From: Channallabes apus
Lineage: Eukaryota > Chordata > Actinopteri > Siluriformes > Clariidae
Direction of reading: 5' to 3'
Length of the DNA: 64,000 nucleotides
Assembly (NCBI GenBank): GCA_030522415.1
Contig: CM060107.1
Location: 53,064,718 to 53,128,717, forward strand
The notes below the pieces were generated by a model. The model did no database searches, was not told the DNA's origin, and worked only from the letters and a program-made list of their open reading frames with translations. The position numbers and the translations under genes were made by a program. How positions within the stretch are numbered: position 1 is the stretch's first letter; every line of letters begins with the position of its first letter. Of this stretch, positions 1-10,412 are shown one piece after another.

Positions 1-246
1 CAGCGATGGAGAGAGTGTAGATTACACACAGGTGCTCTCTAGTCATTAGCACTCATCAGGAAATGTCTATGGCCAACTGACTGCACTCAGACCAAAGGGG
101 GCTGAATAATTACACACACCCCACTTTTCAGTTATTTATTTGTAAAAAAAAAAAATGTTTGAAATCATGTATGATTTTCGTTCCACTTCTCGTGTGTACA
201 CCACTTTGTATTGGTCTTTCACGTGGAATACTTTTGCAAGCCACTG
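1..246 (-). mobile_element. Tc1-like transposon end, partial
   Basis: On the minus strand this begins CAGTGGCTTGCAAAAGTATT next to a TA (247-248), as Tc1/mariner insertions do. The same end at the same flanking site occurs at 33781, so the insertion predates the inversion or duplication that produced both copies. The copies keep different inner parts, so each has its own internal deletion. It runs off the left window edge. No transposase coding sequence is visible here. Confidence 0.7.
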
Positions 247-417
247 TAGTTGTCCTGAGATTTAACATTGTTACCAATAATAGGCTGAGGCATTCTCTGT
301 CCATGCTCATAAGGAATCCCTCAATGTTTTTCAATTAGGGGACAGAAGCAGATCAGCCATGTTGTAGTTCAGGTGAAGAGGCGAGTTCACAGGAGGTCAA
401 TCTGAATGTTGATTATA

Positions 418-706
418 ATTTTTAATTTAATTTTTTTTTATTTTTTTAATTTTTTTTTTTAATTTTATAGAACTTTATTAATCCCAGAGGGAAATTGCTC
501 AATTTTCACATATCCCAATCAGGAAACTGGGGTCAGAGTGCAGGGTCAGCCAGCTTATGGAGCAGCGCCCCTGGAGCACATAGGGTTAAGGGCCTTGCTC
601 AAGGGCTCAACAGTGGCAACTTGGCGATGCTGGGGTTCGAACCCCCGACCTTTGGATCAGTAAACCAATAACCCACAGCCTTAACCGACTGAGCCACCAC
701 TGCCCC
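418..706 (-). mobile_element. tRNA-derived SINE
   Basis: Read on the minus strand it has a tRNA-like head with an A box (TGGCTCAGTCGGTTAAGG) and a B box (GGTTCGAACCC), a unique body, then the tail motif CCCTCTGGGATTAATAAAG followed by an A/T-rich tract. The matching inverted copy near 33600-33625 lacks it, so the empty site is in this window; the duplicated target appears to be about 4 bp (TATA). Nothing suggests a working tRNA gene. Confidence 0.8.
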
Positions 707-1060
707 TATATACAGTATATAACATATAATATGTGTGCGTGTATTATACATGTTGATTATACTAATATTTAGCATTATGAGGAGTGATAGGCTGAGGATG
801 TAAGTGATTCATTAGTGTTTTTGGCAAAAGTTTTGAACTGACATTTCACTTTTTTGTCACGCTATTTCATCAGGTGGCAATGCTGTCCGGTCCTAGTGCA
901 GTCAGAGGGGAAGAGTTAGGGTCAAAGCCATTGTTCACCCCCAAAAAAACTTTACTCACTATTTACTCCTTAAGTGGTTCCAAACTTTAATGATTTTCTT
1001 TATTTTGTTGAATACAAAATAAGATATTGGGGAAAAAAGCTGAAAACATTGACTTCCGTA

Positions 1061-2634
1061 CACTGTAAAAAATAAATCCTGAAAATAGTTGTTGGAAAAA
1101 AGAAATATAAGTTGGGCTAATATAATGCTGGTGTCAAAAAAGAAAAATATGTTTTCTCAATGATTGTATAAATTTCATTACTCAACTACGAAAGTTTCAT
1201 CAAGGCAACGAATATAACTGTGTTCATGAAACATTTAACTGCACACAAACAATTTTATGTTGGACGAACAAGAGGGACCTCTGCGCATGCGCAAAAGCAT
1301 TCTTCCAGAATTTTCGAACTTCCCGCTATTTCCTGCCGAAATGGTGAGTACTTCATGGAAACTAACTGTCCTGCAAAGTAATTAGCAATTTTAGCTTTAT
1401 AACATATATATTATCCAGCAGCAAGCTTTAGAACATTATATTTTCGAGTGTTTATTTATATAATTTGGAGTGTTACTGTAGTTATCTGACAATTAACTCG
1501 TTTCAGCTCCTAACGCATTTTTTTTCAGATGGTATGTACATTGACATTAATGTTAATCTATGAAACCGCTAAAGTTTAATTACGTTACATACATTTTAAT
1601 CATTTTAATGACTGATAATTTCAAAGGCTATTTGAAAAAGACGTGCGCCACTGAGGGAGCTTAATGTTCTCACTCCTTCATCATTCATTAACCTTATAGT
1701 GTCTGAAAACGGTTATAATGGCTAAACGGACATTTTTTTGTCTAGGATTTTTAATGGTTTTGAACTACAAACGGTTACTTAATTAGTTATTCATATATTT
1801 TTCTTTTTGTATTTCAGGTATCAGGTATTTCAATATCTGGGAAACAGTGCTTACTGCATCTGCAAACAATCTTGGAGCTTGGCTTTAAAAATTATTTCAC
1901 AACATTTACTTATTTTTTTTTTTATCTTAAACCATTTCTGAGTTAAAGCAAATATTTTATTATTTTCAAATAAGCCACTGCACGTTTTTACTGAGAAATA
2001 TCAGTATGTTTTGTTCTACAAGGCAGAAGTCTATTTATCCAGTATACTGTTTTGAATGAGTGTGATATTAATAAGCTTTGTAACATGAATGTTAAGGGCA
2101 CAGTTTAATTCTTGCATTTTGGAATGTTATTTGCATATTTTGTTATAACAATGCAGCAGTTGTTTATTTGTTGAAATAGAGTAGCTGGATTGCACTTAAT
2201 CAATGTTGATAGTCTTTAACAGGTGTTTAAAGTTTACATTAAAAAAATATTCAAATTTAGAGGAATGTGTCATGTTATTTGAAATGTGGCTACAGTGAAT
2301 AACCTACTCAAGTAAACTTTAAGATGTTAATTTTATAATTATGCAAGCATAATTTCCAATTCAAAATGTACCTTTCAGTCAACTTGGAACATTTAATTGA
2401 CACAACACTATATTTCAATTTGAGACTGCTTGTTGGCCTAACTAGGCATGTTTATTCAGCATAGAACATTTAGTTGACAGAATGTTTTATTTCAATTTGT
2501 GTGTACATTTAGAGGTAATCAGCACAGCAAAAACAAAATAGTTTATACAACTTAAATTGAGCCAACTAAAAATTTTAGATGCAACAGGTCACTAGAAATT
2601 TTTTAGTTGGAGTAGCAAGAATTTTTTTACAGTG
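1061..2634 (+). mobile_element. Non-autonomous CACT-ended DNA transposon
   Basis: The ends are CACTGTAAAAAATAA and, reversed, CACTGTAAAAAAATTC, flanked by TA on both sides (1059-1060 and 2635-2636). The inverted partner at 33257-33258 keeps a single uninterrupted TA, so this is a clean 1574-bp insertion with a 2-bp target duplication. CACT(A/G) ends with a short duplication fit the CACTA/EnSpm group, though TA also fits other superfamilies. There is no transposase. The inside holds a GCGCATGCGC palindrome (1283-1292) and ATG followed by splice-donor-like GTGAGTA (1341-1350), which looks like promoter and first-exon cargo. Confidence 0.75.
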
Positions 2635-2819
2635 TAGCAGGAAAAACAAATACTATGTAAATCAATGATTACAGGTTTTCAGCATTCTACAAAATATCAT
2701 CTTTAGTGTTTATCAGAAGAAAAAAAGAACAGCCTGGACAATATTGATGTCAAACAAATATGCTAGCAGTTTATTTTTGTTAACGAGAGGCGAAGGCATG
2801 TTTTTGTCTCCTTCATATA

Positions 2820-2841
2820 CACTGTAAAAAAATTCTTGCTA
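2820..2841. repeat. 22-nt CACT-type transposon end at breakpoint
   Basis: These 22 nt are identical to the terminal 22 nt of the element at 1061-2634, read from its right end, and are preceded by TA. Left of it is the inverted segment; right of it is the truncated mariner element of finTRIM intron 1. It marks a rearrangement breakpoint. Confidence 0.65.
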
Positions 2842-3110
2842 GTTCATACTGTTCAGTGCTCCAACATTTCTGTTTAAAATCTTTTCTCCTTTTTTATCTT
2901 AAGTAATATTAAAATTTCCTAAGGTACAGAAGTTTTTGGTTTTCATTAGCTGTGAGCCGTAATCATTAAAATTAAAAGAAGCAAACATTTGAAATATATC
3001 AGTCTGTGTGTAATAAATCTATAAAATATACAAGTTCCACTTGTTAAAACTGAATTACTGAAATAAATCACCTTTTCGCTGATATTCTAATTTACTGAGA
3101 TGCAACTGTG
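2842..3110 (+). mobile_element. Tc1/mariner-like element, right part only
   Basis: It matches the right third of the elements at 39394-40610 and 60479-61644, including the terminal TIR that ends TGAGATGCAACTGTG next to TA. The left part was lost at the 2820-2841 breakpoint. As in the other two finTRIM units, it sits about 180 bp downstream of exon 1, in intron 1. Confidence 0.75.
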
Positions 3111-3293
3111 TATGTGTGTGTACATTCATGTATATCTCAAACATTATCTAGCCAAACAGTCACCCACTAATATTTCATATTTTATATATTAATAGTAATA
3201 TCACTTTTATGAGTAACTAACAACACTGTGCACATGTTACTAGATATAAACTATAATTAAGAACCTCATCCTGGAAATCTTTCTCATTCTCAC

Positions 3294-3887
3294 CTGTTTC
3301 TCAGCTCTTTCTGCTGCGGCTGTGACGGTGTCGTGTCCTCTGTGATTATCCATCGTACACAAATAACAGATGCAGGTTTGATCAGTACGACAGTAGATCT
3401 CAATCAGCTTGTTATGTTCAGAGCAGATCTTCTCTTGGAGTTTTGCTGAAGCTTCAATTAATGTGTGTTTTTTCAAAGCAGGAACTTCCAGGTGAGGTTT
3501 CAGATGAGTTTCACAAAATGAAGCTAAACACATCAGACAGGACTTGACGGCTTTGTGTTTTCTCCCGGTGCAGAAATCACACTCCACATCTCCAGGTCCA
3601 GCGTAACAGTGAGCAGGAGAAGCAGCTTGGACTTCAGTCTTCTTCTTCAGTTTCTCCACCACTTCAGCCAGCATGTTGTTTCTGCGTAGAACAGGCCTTG
3701 GAGTGAAAGTGTCTCTGCACTGAGGACAGCTGTAGACGCCCTTCTGATCCTCCTGATCCCAGCAGCCATTAATACACACCTTACAGAAACTGTGACCACA
3801 GGGGAGAGACACCGGATCCTTCAGGAGATCCAGACACACTGGACAGATGAACTGATCCTGATCTACTGAAATACTGGCCTCAGCCAT
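3294..3887 (-). CDS. finTRIM A, exon 1 (RING and B-boxes)
   Basis: This first coding exon gives 198 residues with a C3HC4 RING (Cys15, Cys18, Cys30, His32, Cys35, Cys38, Cys54, Cys57). A B-box-like segment starts at CDFC and a B-box 2 at CSEH, ending near HRGH. RING-type TRIM proteins are E3 ubiquitin ligases; finTRIMs are a fish expansion linked to antiviral and interferon responses. The start is the ATG in a good context (gaaaATGG). The exon ends at a GTGAGA donor after codon EKQ, in phase 0. No coiled-coil or SPRY exon is visible to the left within 3.3 kb. Intron 1 runs into a rearranged segment, so the rest is either lost or beyond the window edge. Confidence 0.85.
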
Positions 3888-3925
3888 TTTCCTGCATTAA
3901 CACACTGAGGGAGAGACACAGTCTG

Positions 3926-3937
3926 AGTTTCGTTTTG
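3926..3937 (-). promoter_or_regulatory. ISRE/IRF-like site upstream of finTRIM A
   Basis: On the gene strand this reads CAAAACGAAACT, close to the interferon-stimulated response element core (GAAANNGAAACT). It lies about 40 bp upstream of the ATG and is conserved in position in all three units. Confidence 0.5.
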
Positions 3938-5336
3938 TTCGACAAGAACTTCCTGGTTCTGTGTGTGTGTAAGAGAGAGCGTGTGAGAGGAGGAGCTAAA
4001 AAGACGGAGGGGATGAATACACCTCTGTTAACCGTTTCATCTCACTTTAGTCCATGAATATGTGGAGACGTTAATTATTCCTATCTACAAACACCTGAAG
4101 TAATGCTTTGGCCTTGTTAATAAATACATTTTACTTTTTACAGTTTATTTATAGATATTCATTCATTTATTTATTTATTTACTTGTGTTTTTTTTTCATT
4201 AAGTTTTTACATTTTTCACTATTTTATCTCTCTCAGAGTGGATGCTTCCATCGTGTGTGTAGTGAAACCTGTAAAAGTGGAAAAAATGCTTTGATCAAAT
4301 GTATTTAATAAGAAAACTAAAAATCTAAGTAATAGTTTTTTATCTGTTCACATAATATTAACATTAGTAAAAGCAGCTAAACCATTATTTATTCAGTTTA
4401 AATTTTAAATAGTAATTAATAACTGTATTGGTTATTAACACTCTAAAAAATAATTAATGGGACCTTTTGTCATTACTTAAATATATATGTTGTTGTAAAA
4501 TGAAAAATCAAGTTCATAAATACTGTTAGACTTTTTACTTTCAATTTTTATTTTATTAAGCTCAGGTGACACACAAATTATGCCTTTTGATTCAATATAT
4601 AATCATGACTTGTCTGAGCTTAAAATGATCCGTTAATCAAAAAAATTATTTAATTTTAAGTTCTGTTGATGTAAAATACAACTTGATGACGTGTAAACAG
4701 CCCACAGTTTCCCTCTTCTGCTCAAGCGGACCTGTCCAACACGTGTTCAAGGCTCATCCAGTGTTGTGGTGGTGTTGAATGTTAAGTAATTTTATGCTTA
4801 ATTACACATATTTGCATTAGTTTGGGATTCTGTTAGTGATAGCCTACTTCAAAAGAACGATGTAATATAGTATCTCTCCGGATAGCGGGCGAGACGCTCC
4901 GGTTAGATTCCCCCCGCGTTTGTGTGCACGGCAGGTCGGTTTTAACGTACATGGAGCCGCTAATTCAGCAATAGTGGATCATTGGGCACTTGTTGTAACA
5001 TTTAACACCAACGTTACTGTTATACAGACCATTGCAATTGTCTTATAATGCTAACGCAGGCTTCTGTAGTGTGTGAGTTCTAAAGTTGAAGCTAGACAAG
5101 CAAAGTTGATATCACTGCAGTGTTTGCTGTTAGTGAAGCAGTGATGGAAAAGTTTTATTATCGAAATGTGACAATTCTTTGTAAATGGAAGCATGTTTAT
5201 GTTAACTGTTAGGTAACGCTAATGCTAGATGGAGCTTTTCGCTTCTCAATGTACGTCAACAGTGCCACTATCTTGCTAACGTTACTTGGTGAAGTTCAAC
5301 CCCGGACCGAGCCCTAAAAGAGGCCAGACATGTGAT

Positions 5337-5661
5337 CTCTATGGCTGTTATGCTTTCCAGCGCCCAATGTCGTGCCTATGTATTCATGTCCATGCTGTTT
5401 TGGATGACCGGTCCCAGCTAACGCAGTCCTTGAAAATATCCCCAATTTTAGCAGTTCATGAATCACAAATGTTGCATGCACACACACACACACACACACA
5501 CATCACCCGGCAGTAACAGTTCATTTAAATGCTTTGAAAGAGAAATATATTAAAAGATGAATGTTACATGTATGTTTAACAGAGAAATATATTACAATTT
5601 AAAAACGGTGCTAAAAAGAGATACTGAATGGAAAAACTGTTCAAAAAGTGTAAAAAAAAAA
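5337..5661. other. 325-bp segment absent from the copy at 63850
   Basis: In the second copy of this transposon leader the sequence passes directly from GATCT to GCTTCTTAAAAG near 63850. Here about 325 bp intervene, including a (CA)n run near 5480-5502. It is either an insertion here or a deletion there; short matching bases at the joint favour a deletion in the other copy. Confidence 0.5.
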
Positions 5662-6022
5662 TGCTTCTTAAAAGTAAGTAATTTCATTTGTGTTGTTAAA
5701 CTCACAATGAATATTTTTTTTTTGTTTGCACTAAAATATCCATCCTCCATGAGCAAGTGCAGTCACCCTCAAAATTTCCAAGACATTTTAATGTTATAAT
5801 TTATCTTATTTTTTAAATGTGAGCAGCATTAAAAGGCTTGCTTTAAGATTGGGCCCCGTCATAAAAAACACACTTTGGTACTGGTGGGCCACCAGGCTTT
5901 ACAAGTTTAAAAACATTTATTTCCCGACTTAGGTCTTCAGTTACTTTGCTGTGTGCCTTGCAAGGACAAAAAACTCAAGCCTTCATCTTCTCCTGGTATC
6001 CTGGTGTCGTGGACCATCAAGT

Positions 6023-7353
6023 ATGGATTGGCCTTGCAAAATCTGTAAATTTGCAACCTCTACTAAAGACGAGTTGTTGAAACATTATAGGTTACGTCAT
6101 ATCCCCGGTGTGCAACCTCTGCCATGTCCTTACCTAGATTGTTTTTGTTCATTTAAATCATGGGGTAGCCTGAAATCACATATATCAAGGAAACACTCAA
6201 CTCACTCAACAAGAGTGAGAACCTCTGAAATACTAAGTTTCTGTTGCCAGTTCTGTAATGTGGGAACATTTTCCACTGAGTATTTTGAACAACCTTCGTC
6301 AACATTTGAAAAAGCAAGAAACTGTCTCCTGTGTTTTCAAAAATTGCCGTTTCAAAACTAATATTTATGGAACATTTGCTTCGCATAGAAATCGCAGCCA
6401 TACTCCCCACTCATTAGATGAGTTTAAAGATGACGTTTTAAAGAGGTATGAAAACCCTTCGCAAACAGATCAGTGCAGTGATTTAGTTAATCAGGAGGGT
6501 GAACAGTCTGATATTGATGAGTTTAGAGATGATGATGTAAAAGTACTGCCAAAGTTGATTGAAAGAAGCTTGGCTCATTTGATGTTGAAATTAGAGAGTT
6601 CCTTTCATGTTCCCGACCGATGCATTGATGAGCTTGTAGAGGAGTTGCATTTTATTTCTCATTCAGCCTCTGCTCCCATCATGAAAGACATTTTACAGTC
6701 TTGCTTGAAGAGACACAACTGTGAAATTGATGAAGCCATTGTGTCTGAAATGGTGAACGACATCTGTCGTTCTAACCCTATTAGCTCTGCCCTCCGTGAT
6801 GGTTCTCTTTCCTCTGCCTTCAAATGAAGAAAGTATTTTAATGAACACTTTTCTGTCGTGGAACCGAGTATATTCTTAGTGGAGAGAGCAGCTTCCAGTA
6901 TGTCCCCATTCTAAAGTGTTTACTTCAGGTTCTTAGCAGGAATGATATACTAGACCTGATCTTGAGTGAGGCAGAAGCTCAGAGAACTGTGTACAAGTCA
7001 TTTAATGATGGCGCCTTTTACAAAACCAATGAGCTGTTCTCAAAAAGTGACCTCCATCTCTATGTGGATGACTTTGAGATTTGCAATCCTCTTGGTACAT
7101 CCAGGAAAAAACATAAAATCACATCTGTGTATTGGGTGTTAGCTGATGTCCCCTCATTGCTCAGATCTGAACTAATCTTCTTAGCAATTCTGTGCAGGGC
7201 TGAGGATGTGAAGAGATTAGGTTACAGTGTTGTGTTGGAACCACTGCTCAAAGATCTTATGGTCTTAGAGGAGGAAGGACTGTATGTTCCAGCACTGGGC
7301 AGAAGAGTTAAAGGCACAGTGTTTAGTGTGGTTGCAGACAATCTCGGTGCCCA
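6023..7353 (+). pseudogene. Transposase with N-terminal C2H2 fingers, broken
   Basis: The likely start is ATG 6023. The first 80 residues hold C2H2-like fingers (CKIC...HYRLRH, CPYLDC...HISRKH). Frame then shifts near 6260-6290 into a third finger and an acidic segment with a long predicted helix. A TGA at 6825 and a second shift near 6900 precede an open stretch (6962-7353) with YVDDFE and NPLGTSRKKH and ending in VVADNLGAH. I know this arrangement from a large family of uncharacterised fish transposon proteins. D-rich YVDDFE may hold one catalytic acid (inference). The second half of the protein is absent. At least three lesions make it non-functional. Confidence 0.65.
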
Positions 7354-7593
7354 TTGTTCTTTCCGGCTGATGACTTTATATGAGACTGATATGAACACAG
7401 CACTGCTCCACTCCACCTCCCAGTAACAGCGTCCACACACACTCTCTTTACTCAACACCTGAATCTAGTAGTGAGATCTATCTGAATAATCAGACTACTG
7501 CTGCTTTCTCACACTGTATCTCACCGCTGACCGCTAACCACATAATGAGGTCACGATGTGCCGTGTTGGGATCCAAAGTCAGATAACAGAAAT
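7354..7593 (-). pseudogene. finTRIM SPRY exon fragment
   Basis: The minus strand resembles the first 240 nt of the SPRY exons at 24559-25092 and 51267-51796, including the acceptor (TTTTAG before ATTTCTGTTATCTGA), but is diverged. It ends where the transposase sequence joins. A second copy with the same end point lies at 47070-47307. It has no B-box or coiled-coil exons nearby and cannot make a protein. Confidence 0.7.
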
Positions 7594-7640
7594 CTAAAAT
7601 AAAACGGAAAAACAAATTGAACAATATGAAGGGAGAAATG

Positions 7641-7915
7641 CCTTAGCATTAGCTAGAGAGGGGGTGACTGGGGTATTGGCCTATAATAAAAAAATCCATA
7701 TATTCAATATATTTAATCTACAGGGTGGGTGAAAAGTAACTATGTATTAAAAATAGGTAATGTCTATATTTCAAATTAAAATGTATTGAAACAAATTGTA
7801 CATGTACTTTATTACATAGGCAAATAAAAGAAAATATTTAAATCTCGGTCATTTGACTGCAATGGGGGAAAAAAATAAAAATAAATACTCCACACTCGAT
7901 CAAATTCCAGGACCC
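7641..7915. repeat. Repeat unit shared with 47340-47673
   Basis: This non-coding stretch follows the SPRY fragment here and at 47340 with high similarity, differing by a 41-bp indel near 47571-47611. It provides the flank that defines the empty site of the 13-kb insertion. Confidence 0.65.
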
Positions 7916-8627
7916 TCCCCAGATAGCAGAACAACATTGAATCATCGTTGAATCAACATTAAAGCATCAACCAACTTGTCATTGAATCAATGTTGAAATT
8001 TAAATGTTAAATGTTGATTTTTTATCAGGTTTGCACCTTAAAATAATGTTATTTCAATGATGAAAAATAGATCAAGATGGGCATAAAATCAATGTTTGTT
8101 CAACTTAAATTCAATCACTTATTTTACATTGAATCAACATTGAAGCAATTATAGTTTAGTCTTGCTTTATGAACAGCAAGATTCTATGACAGTAAATCAT
8201 GTCCGTTTTTATTTATTTCTTTAAATCAGAGACCATGTAGGGCTGAAAAGCTTTTTTTTTAAACAAAAAGTCAGTAACTCAACATCATTCAGTTTACATG
8301 TAAACATATTTATTTATGCTCCATACCCATTTAAACAGGAAGTAACATCACAATTACAATAAAACAACTATATAATAAAACACACTACAACTTACATACA
8401 AATTATTATAAACTGGATGACAAAATGACTTTTTAGAAGAGAACTATTAGAAGAGATTGTTAATTCTGAATTCATAAAACAGAATCTAACTGCCAAGAGA
8501 AGAGACTGGAAAACCATAATATAAAAATGGCAGCCTGCCTCAGCAAAATTCAGGCAAATGCAAATAGAAACAACCAAGTCAGAAACACAACAGATGACTG
8601 AAACATTATTCGTAAGTTGAAATGTAT

Positions 8628-8801
8628 TTACTCAGCAAAACAGATAATAAGACATGAGTCTGAACTTATGGTTTTCCACCACGAGCAATTCCCCCCAGCC
8701 GTTCTGGGGCATAACGAAGCCATTTCTGAACTGTTGAAGCAAAGAAACTCTGTGGCCTCCTTTTCTTCAGCTTTCAGTTGTTGTTGTTGTAGTGCATCTA
8801 A
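8628..8801 (-). other. Unidentified exon-like open segment
   Basis: The minus strand has an acceptor-like TTTAATTCTTTAG followed by an open frame rich in Gln, Glu and Ala (LQQQQLKAEEKEATEF). It resembles the tail of a transposon-encoded protein but I cannot name the family. It ends in TAA near the start of the segment. Confidence 0.3.
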
Positions 8802-9000
8802 AGAATTAAAAAACAAACAAAAGGTTAGAACTATACAATGCTCTAAAAACTTGGAGTGGTAGTTGTTTATGAATGACAGAAGGTGGGTCCAAAATCTTTG
8901 GAAATGTGACTTTTACAAAAGTACAGATATGCAACATATGTTTTGAAATGTCCTACAATCTTCCATAGATACAATGCACACATTAGATTTATTTTATATA

Positions 9001-9503
9001 CAGGTCCTTCTCAAAAAATTAGCATATTGTGATAAAGTTCATTATTTTCTGCCTTGATACAGCACTCTGGGAACAGCCTATTCGTTCAGAAATGTCTTTC
9101 TGTGTCTTACCCTCTTGCTTGAGGGTGTCAATGATGGCCTTCTGGACAGCAGTCAGGTCGGCAGTCTTACCCATGATTGCGGTTTTGAGTAATGAACCAG
9201 GCTGGGAGTTTTTAAAAGCCTCAGGAATCTTTTGCAGGTGTTTAGAGTTAATTAGTTGATTCAGATGATTAGGTTAATAGCTCGTTTAGAGAACCTTTTC
9301 ATGATATGCTAATTTTTTGAGATAGGGATTTTGGGTTTTCATGAGCTGTATACCACAATCATCAATATTAAAACAATAAAAGGCTTGAACTACTACAGTT
9401 TGTGTGTAATGAATCTAAAATATATGAAAGTCTAATGTTTATCAGTACATTACAGAAAATAATGAACTTTATCACAATATGCTAATTTTTTGAGAAGGAC
9501 CTG
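9001..9503. mobile_element. Tc1/mariner-type MITE with perfect TIRs
   Basis: The ends are CAGGTCCTTCTCAAAAAATT and its exact reverse complement, flanked by TA (8999-9000, 9504-9505). Length is 503 bp. The inside keeps a remnant of a reverse-oriented transposase N-terminus (GGGTAAGACTGCCGACCTGA on the minus strand) but no full gene. Confidence 0.8.
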
Positions 9504-9505
9504 TA

Positions 9506-10412
9506 TGTGTTATTTCACAATCTGCAAATGTTGTCCTACAATGTACATATTAAATGCTATGAAAACAAATATAATTAAGGTAACAATGTAGTCTTTTATG
9601 TGCAAAAAAAAAAAAAACCTGTAGGACCAAAAAATTAAATAAAATAAAAAACATCAATCCGTGGCGACGGTTTTGCAATTTGTCCCCCGCACTCACAAAT
9701 ACTTAAACTGTTCCTTCAGTTTAACAAATCGTGGCCACGGATTAACAAACTGTATGCACAAATTTCCAATCCGTACGCTCAGATACCGTACTGTTTGCAT
9801 ATTTATTCTTAACATGAAGACTTATTTTGGTGATTTTATTATAAGCTTTTTACCCAGAGTTAGATGCATGCTGCACTGTTAATGTTATTATTAAATAACG
9901 CCTATTATTACATTGCATTTAGTTTGAGAGCAAAGTAATGACACAAAACAAATAATGTACAGTTTATGTTATTGCTTTTTACCTTCTCCTCAAACTCACA
10001 CTGCATGATTTTCAAAGTCATCGGATCACCATTGTTTTCACACTGTACTATCTGTGGTAGCATTTAGTTGTTGCTGTGTTCACACTGCACAATGAATTGG
10101 CGACAGGAGATTACACACTGCATGACTTTACAATAGGAAGAATCACCAACAACTCTGTCTGCTGTGCAAGCTACAGCCAAACGCACACAAGAAGTGATAA
10201 GGAAACAACGCAAGATCATGCTGACATTGTGGTCTATAATTCCTCCCCGAACAAACAATAATTAAAAAAATATGACGTCCTTGTTTAAGATCCCATATGG
10301 TCAAAACTGAAATTTCATGGCTTTTTTCATGGTAACTGAGGTCTAGGGGCTATGTAACTACCATATAAGTTTCAAAACAGTCAATCCACAGTAGAATGCA
10401 CACAGCCTGCAT
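9506..10412. other. Non-coding, no recognised gene
   Basis: A/T-rich sequence inside the 13-kb insertion. Two adjacent, loosely similar phrases (TTCACACTGCAC/ATTACACTGCAT type) occur near 10075-10125. I see no coding region or clear element end. Confidence 0.4.

Larger units (their letters stand above)
250..2819. repeat. Inverted copy of 33053-33780
   Basis: Apart from the SINE (418-706) and the 1.57-kb element (1061-2634), this stretch is the reverse complement of 33053-33780 with few differences. The homology stops at 2819. Immediately after it comes a 22-nt transposon-end-like sequence and then the tail of the mariner element in finTRIM intron 1. The second copy lies inside the large insertion of finTRIM B intron 1. 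This part of finTRIM A's intron is therefore probably an inverted remnant of that same insertion. Confidence 0.8.
4439..7353 (+). mobile_element. CACT-ended transposon with zinc-finger transposase, 3' truncated
   Basis: The left end starts CACTCTAAAAAATAA at 4439, about 550 bp upstream of finTRIM A's ATG. A second copy of this end, directly preceded by TA, is at 62951. The finTRIM B unit lacks it (41955-41960). About 1.5 kb of leader follows, with a donor-like AAGTAAGTA near 5670, then transposase pieces from 6023. The element stops abruptly at 7353, joined to a SPRY fragment, so its 3' half is missing. CACTA/EnSpm-type assignment rests on the termini and on general resemblance of the transposase; treat it as likely, not proved. 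Confidence 0.65.

Noticed and set aside
418..706. tRNA gene on the minus strand
   Set aside because: A and B boxes are present but the body and AATAAAG tail are SINE-like, and the segment is an insertion absent from the paralogous copy.
5286..5516. 76-codon plus-strand frame
   Set aside because: Ends in a (CA)n-derived His-Thr run and is largely missing from the second copy near 63850; no domain.
9029..9259. 76-codon plus-strand frame
   Set aside because: It is antisense to a transposase remnant inside a Tc1/mariner MITE.
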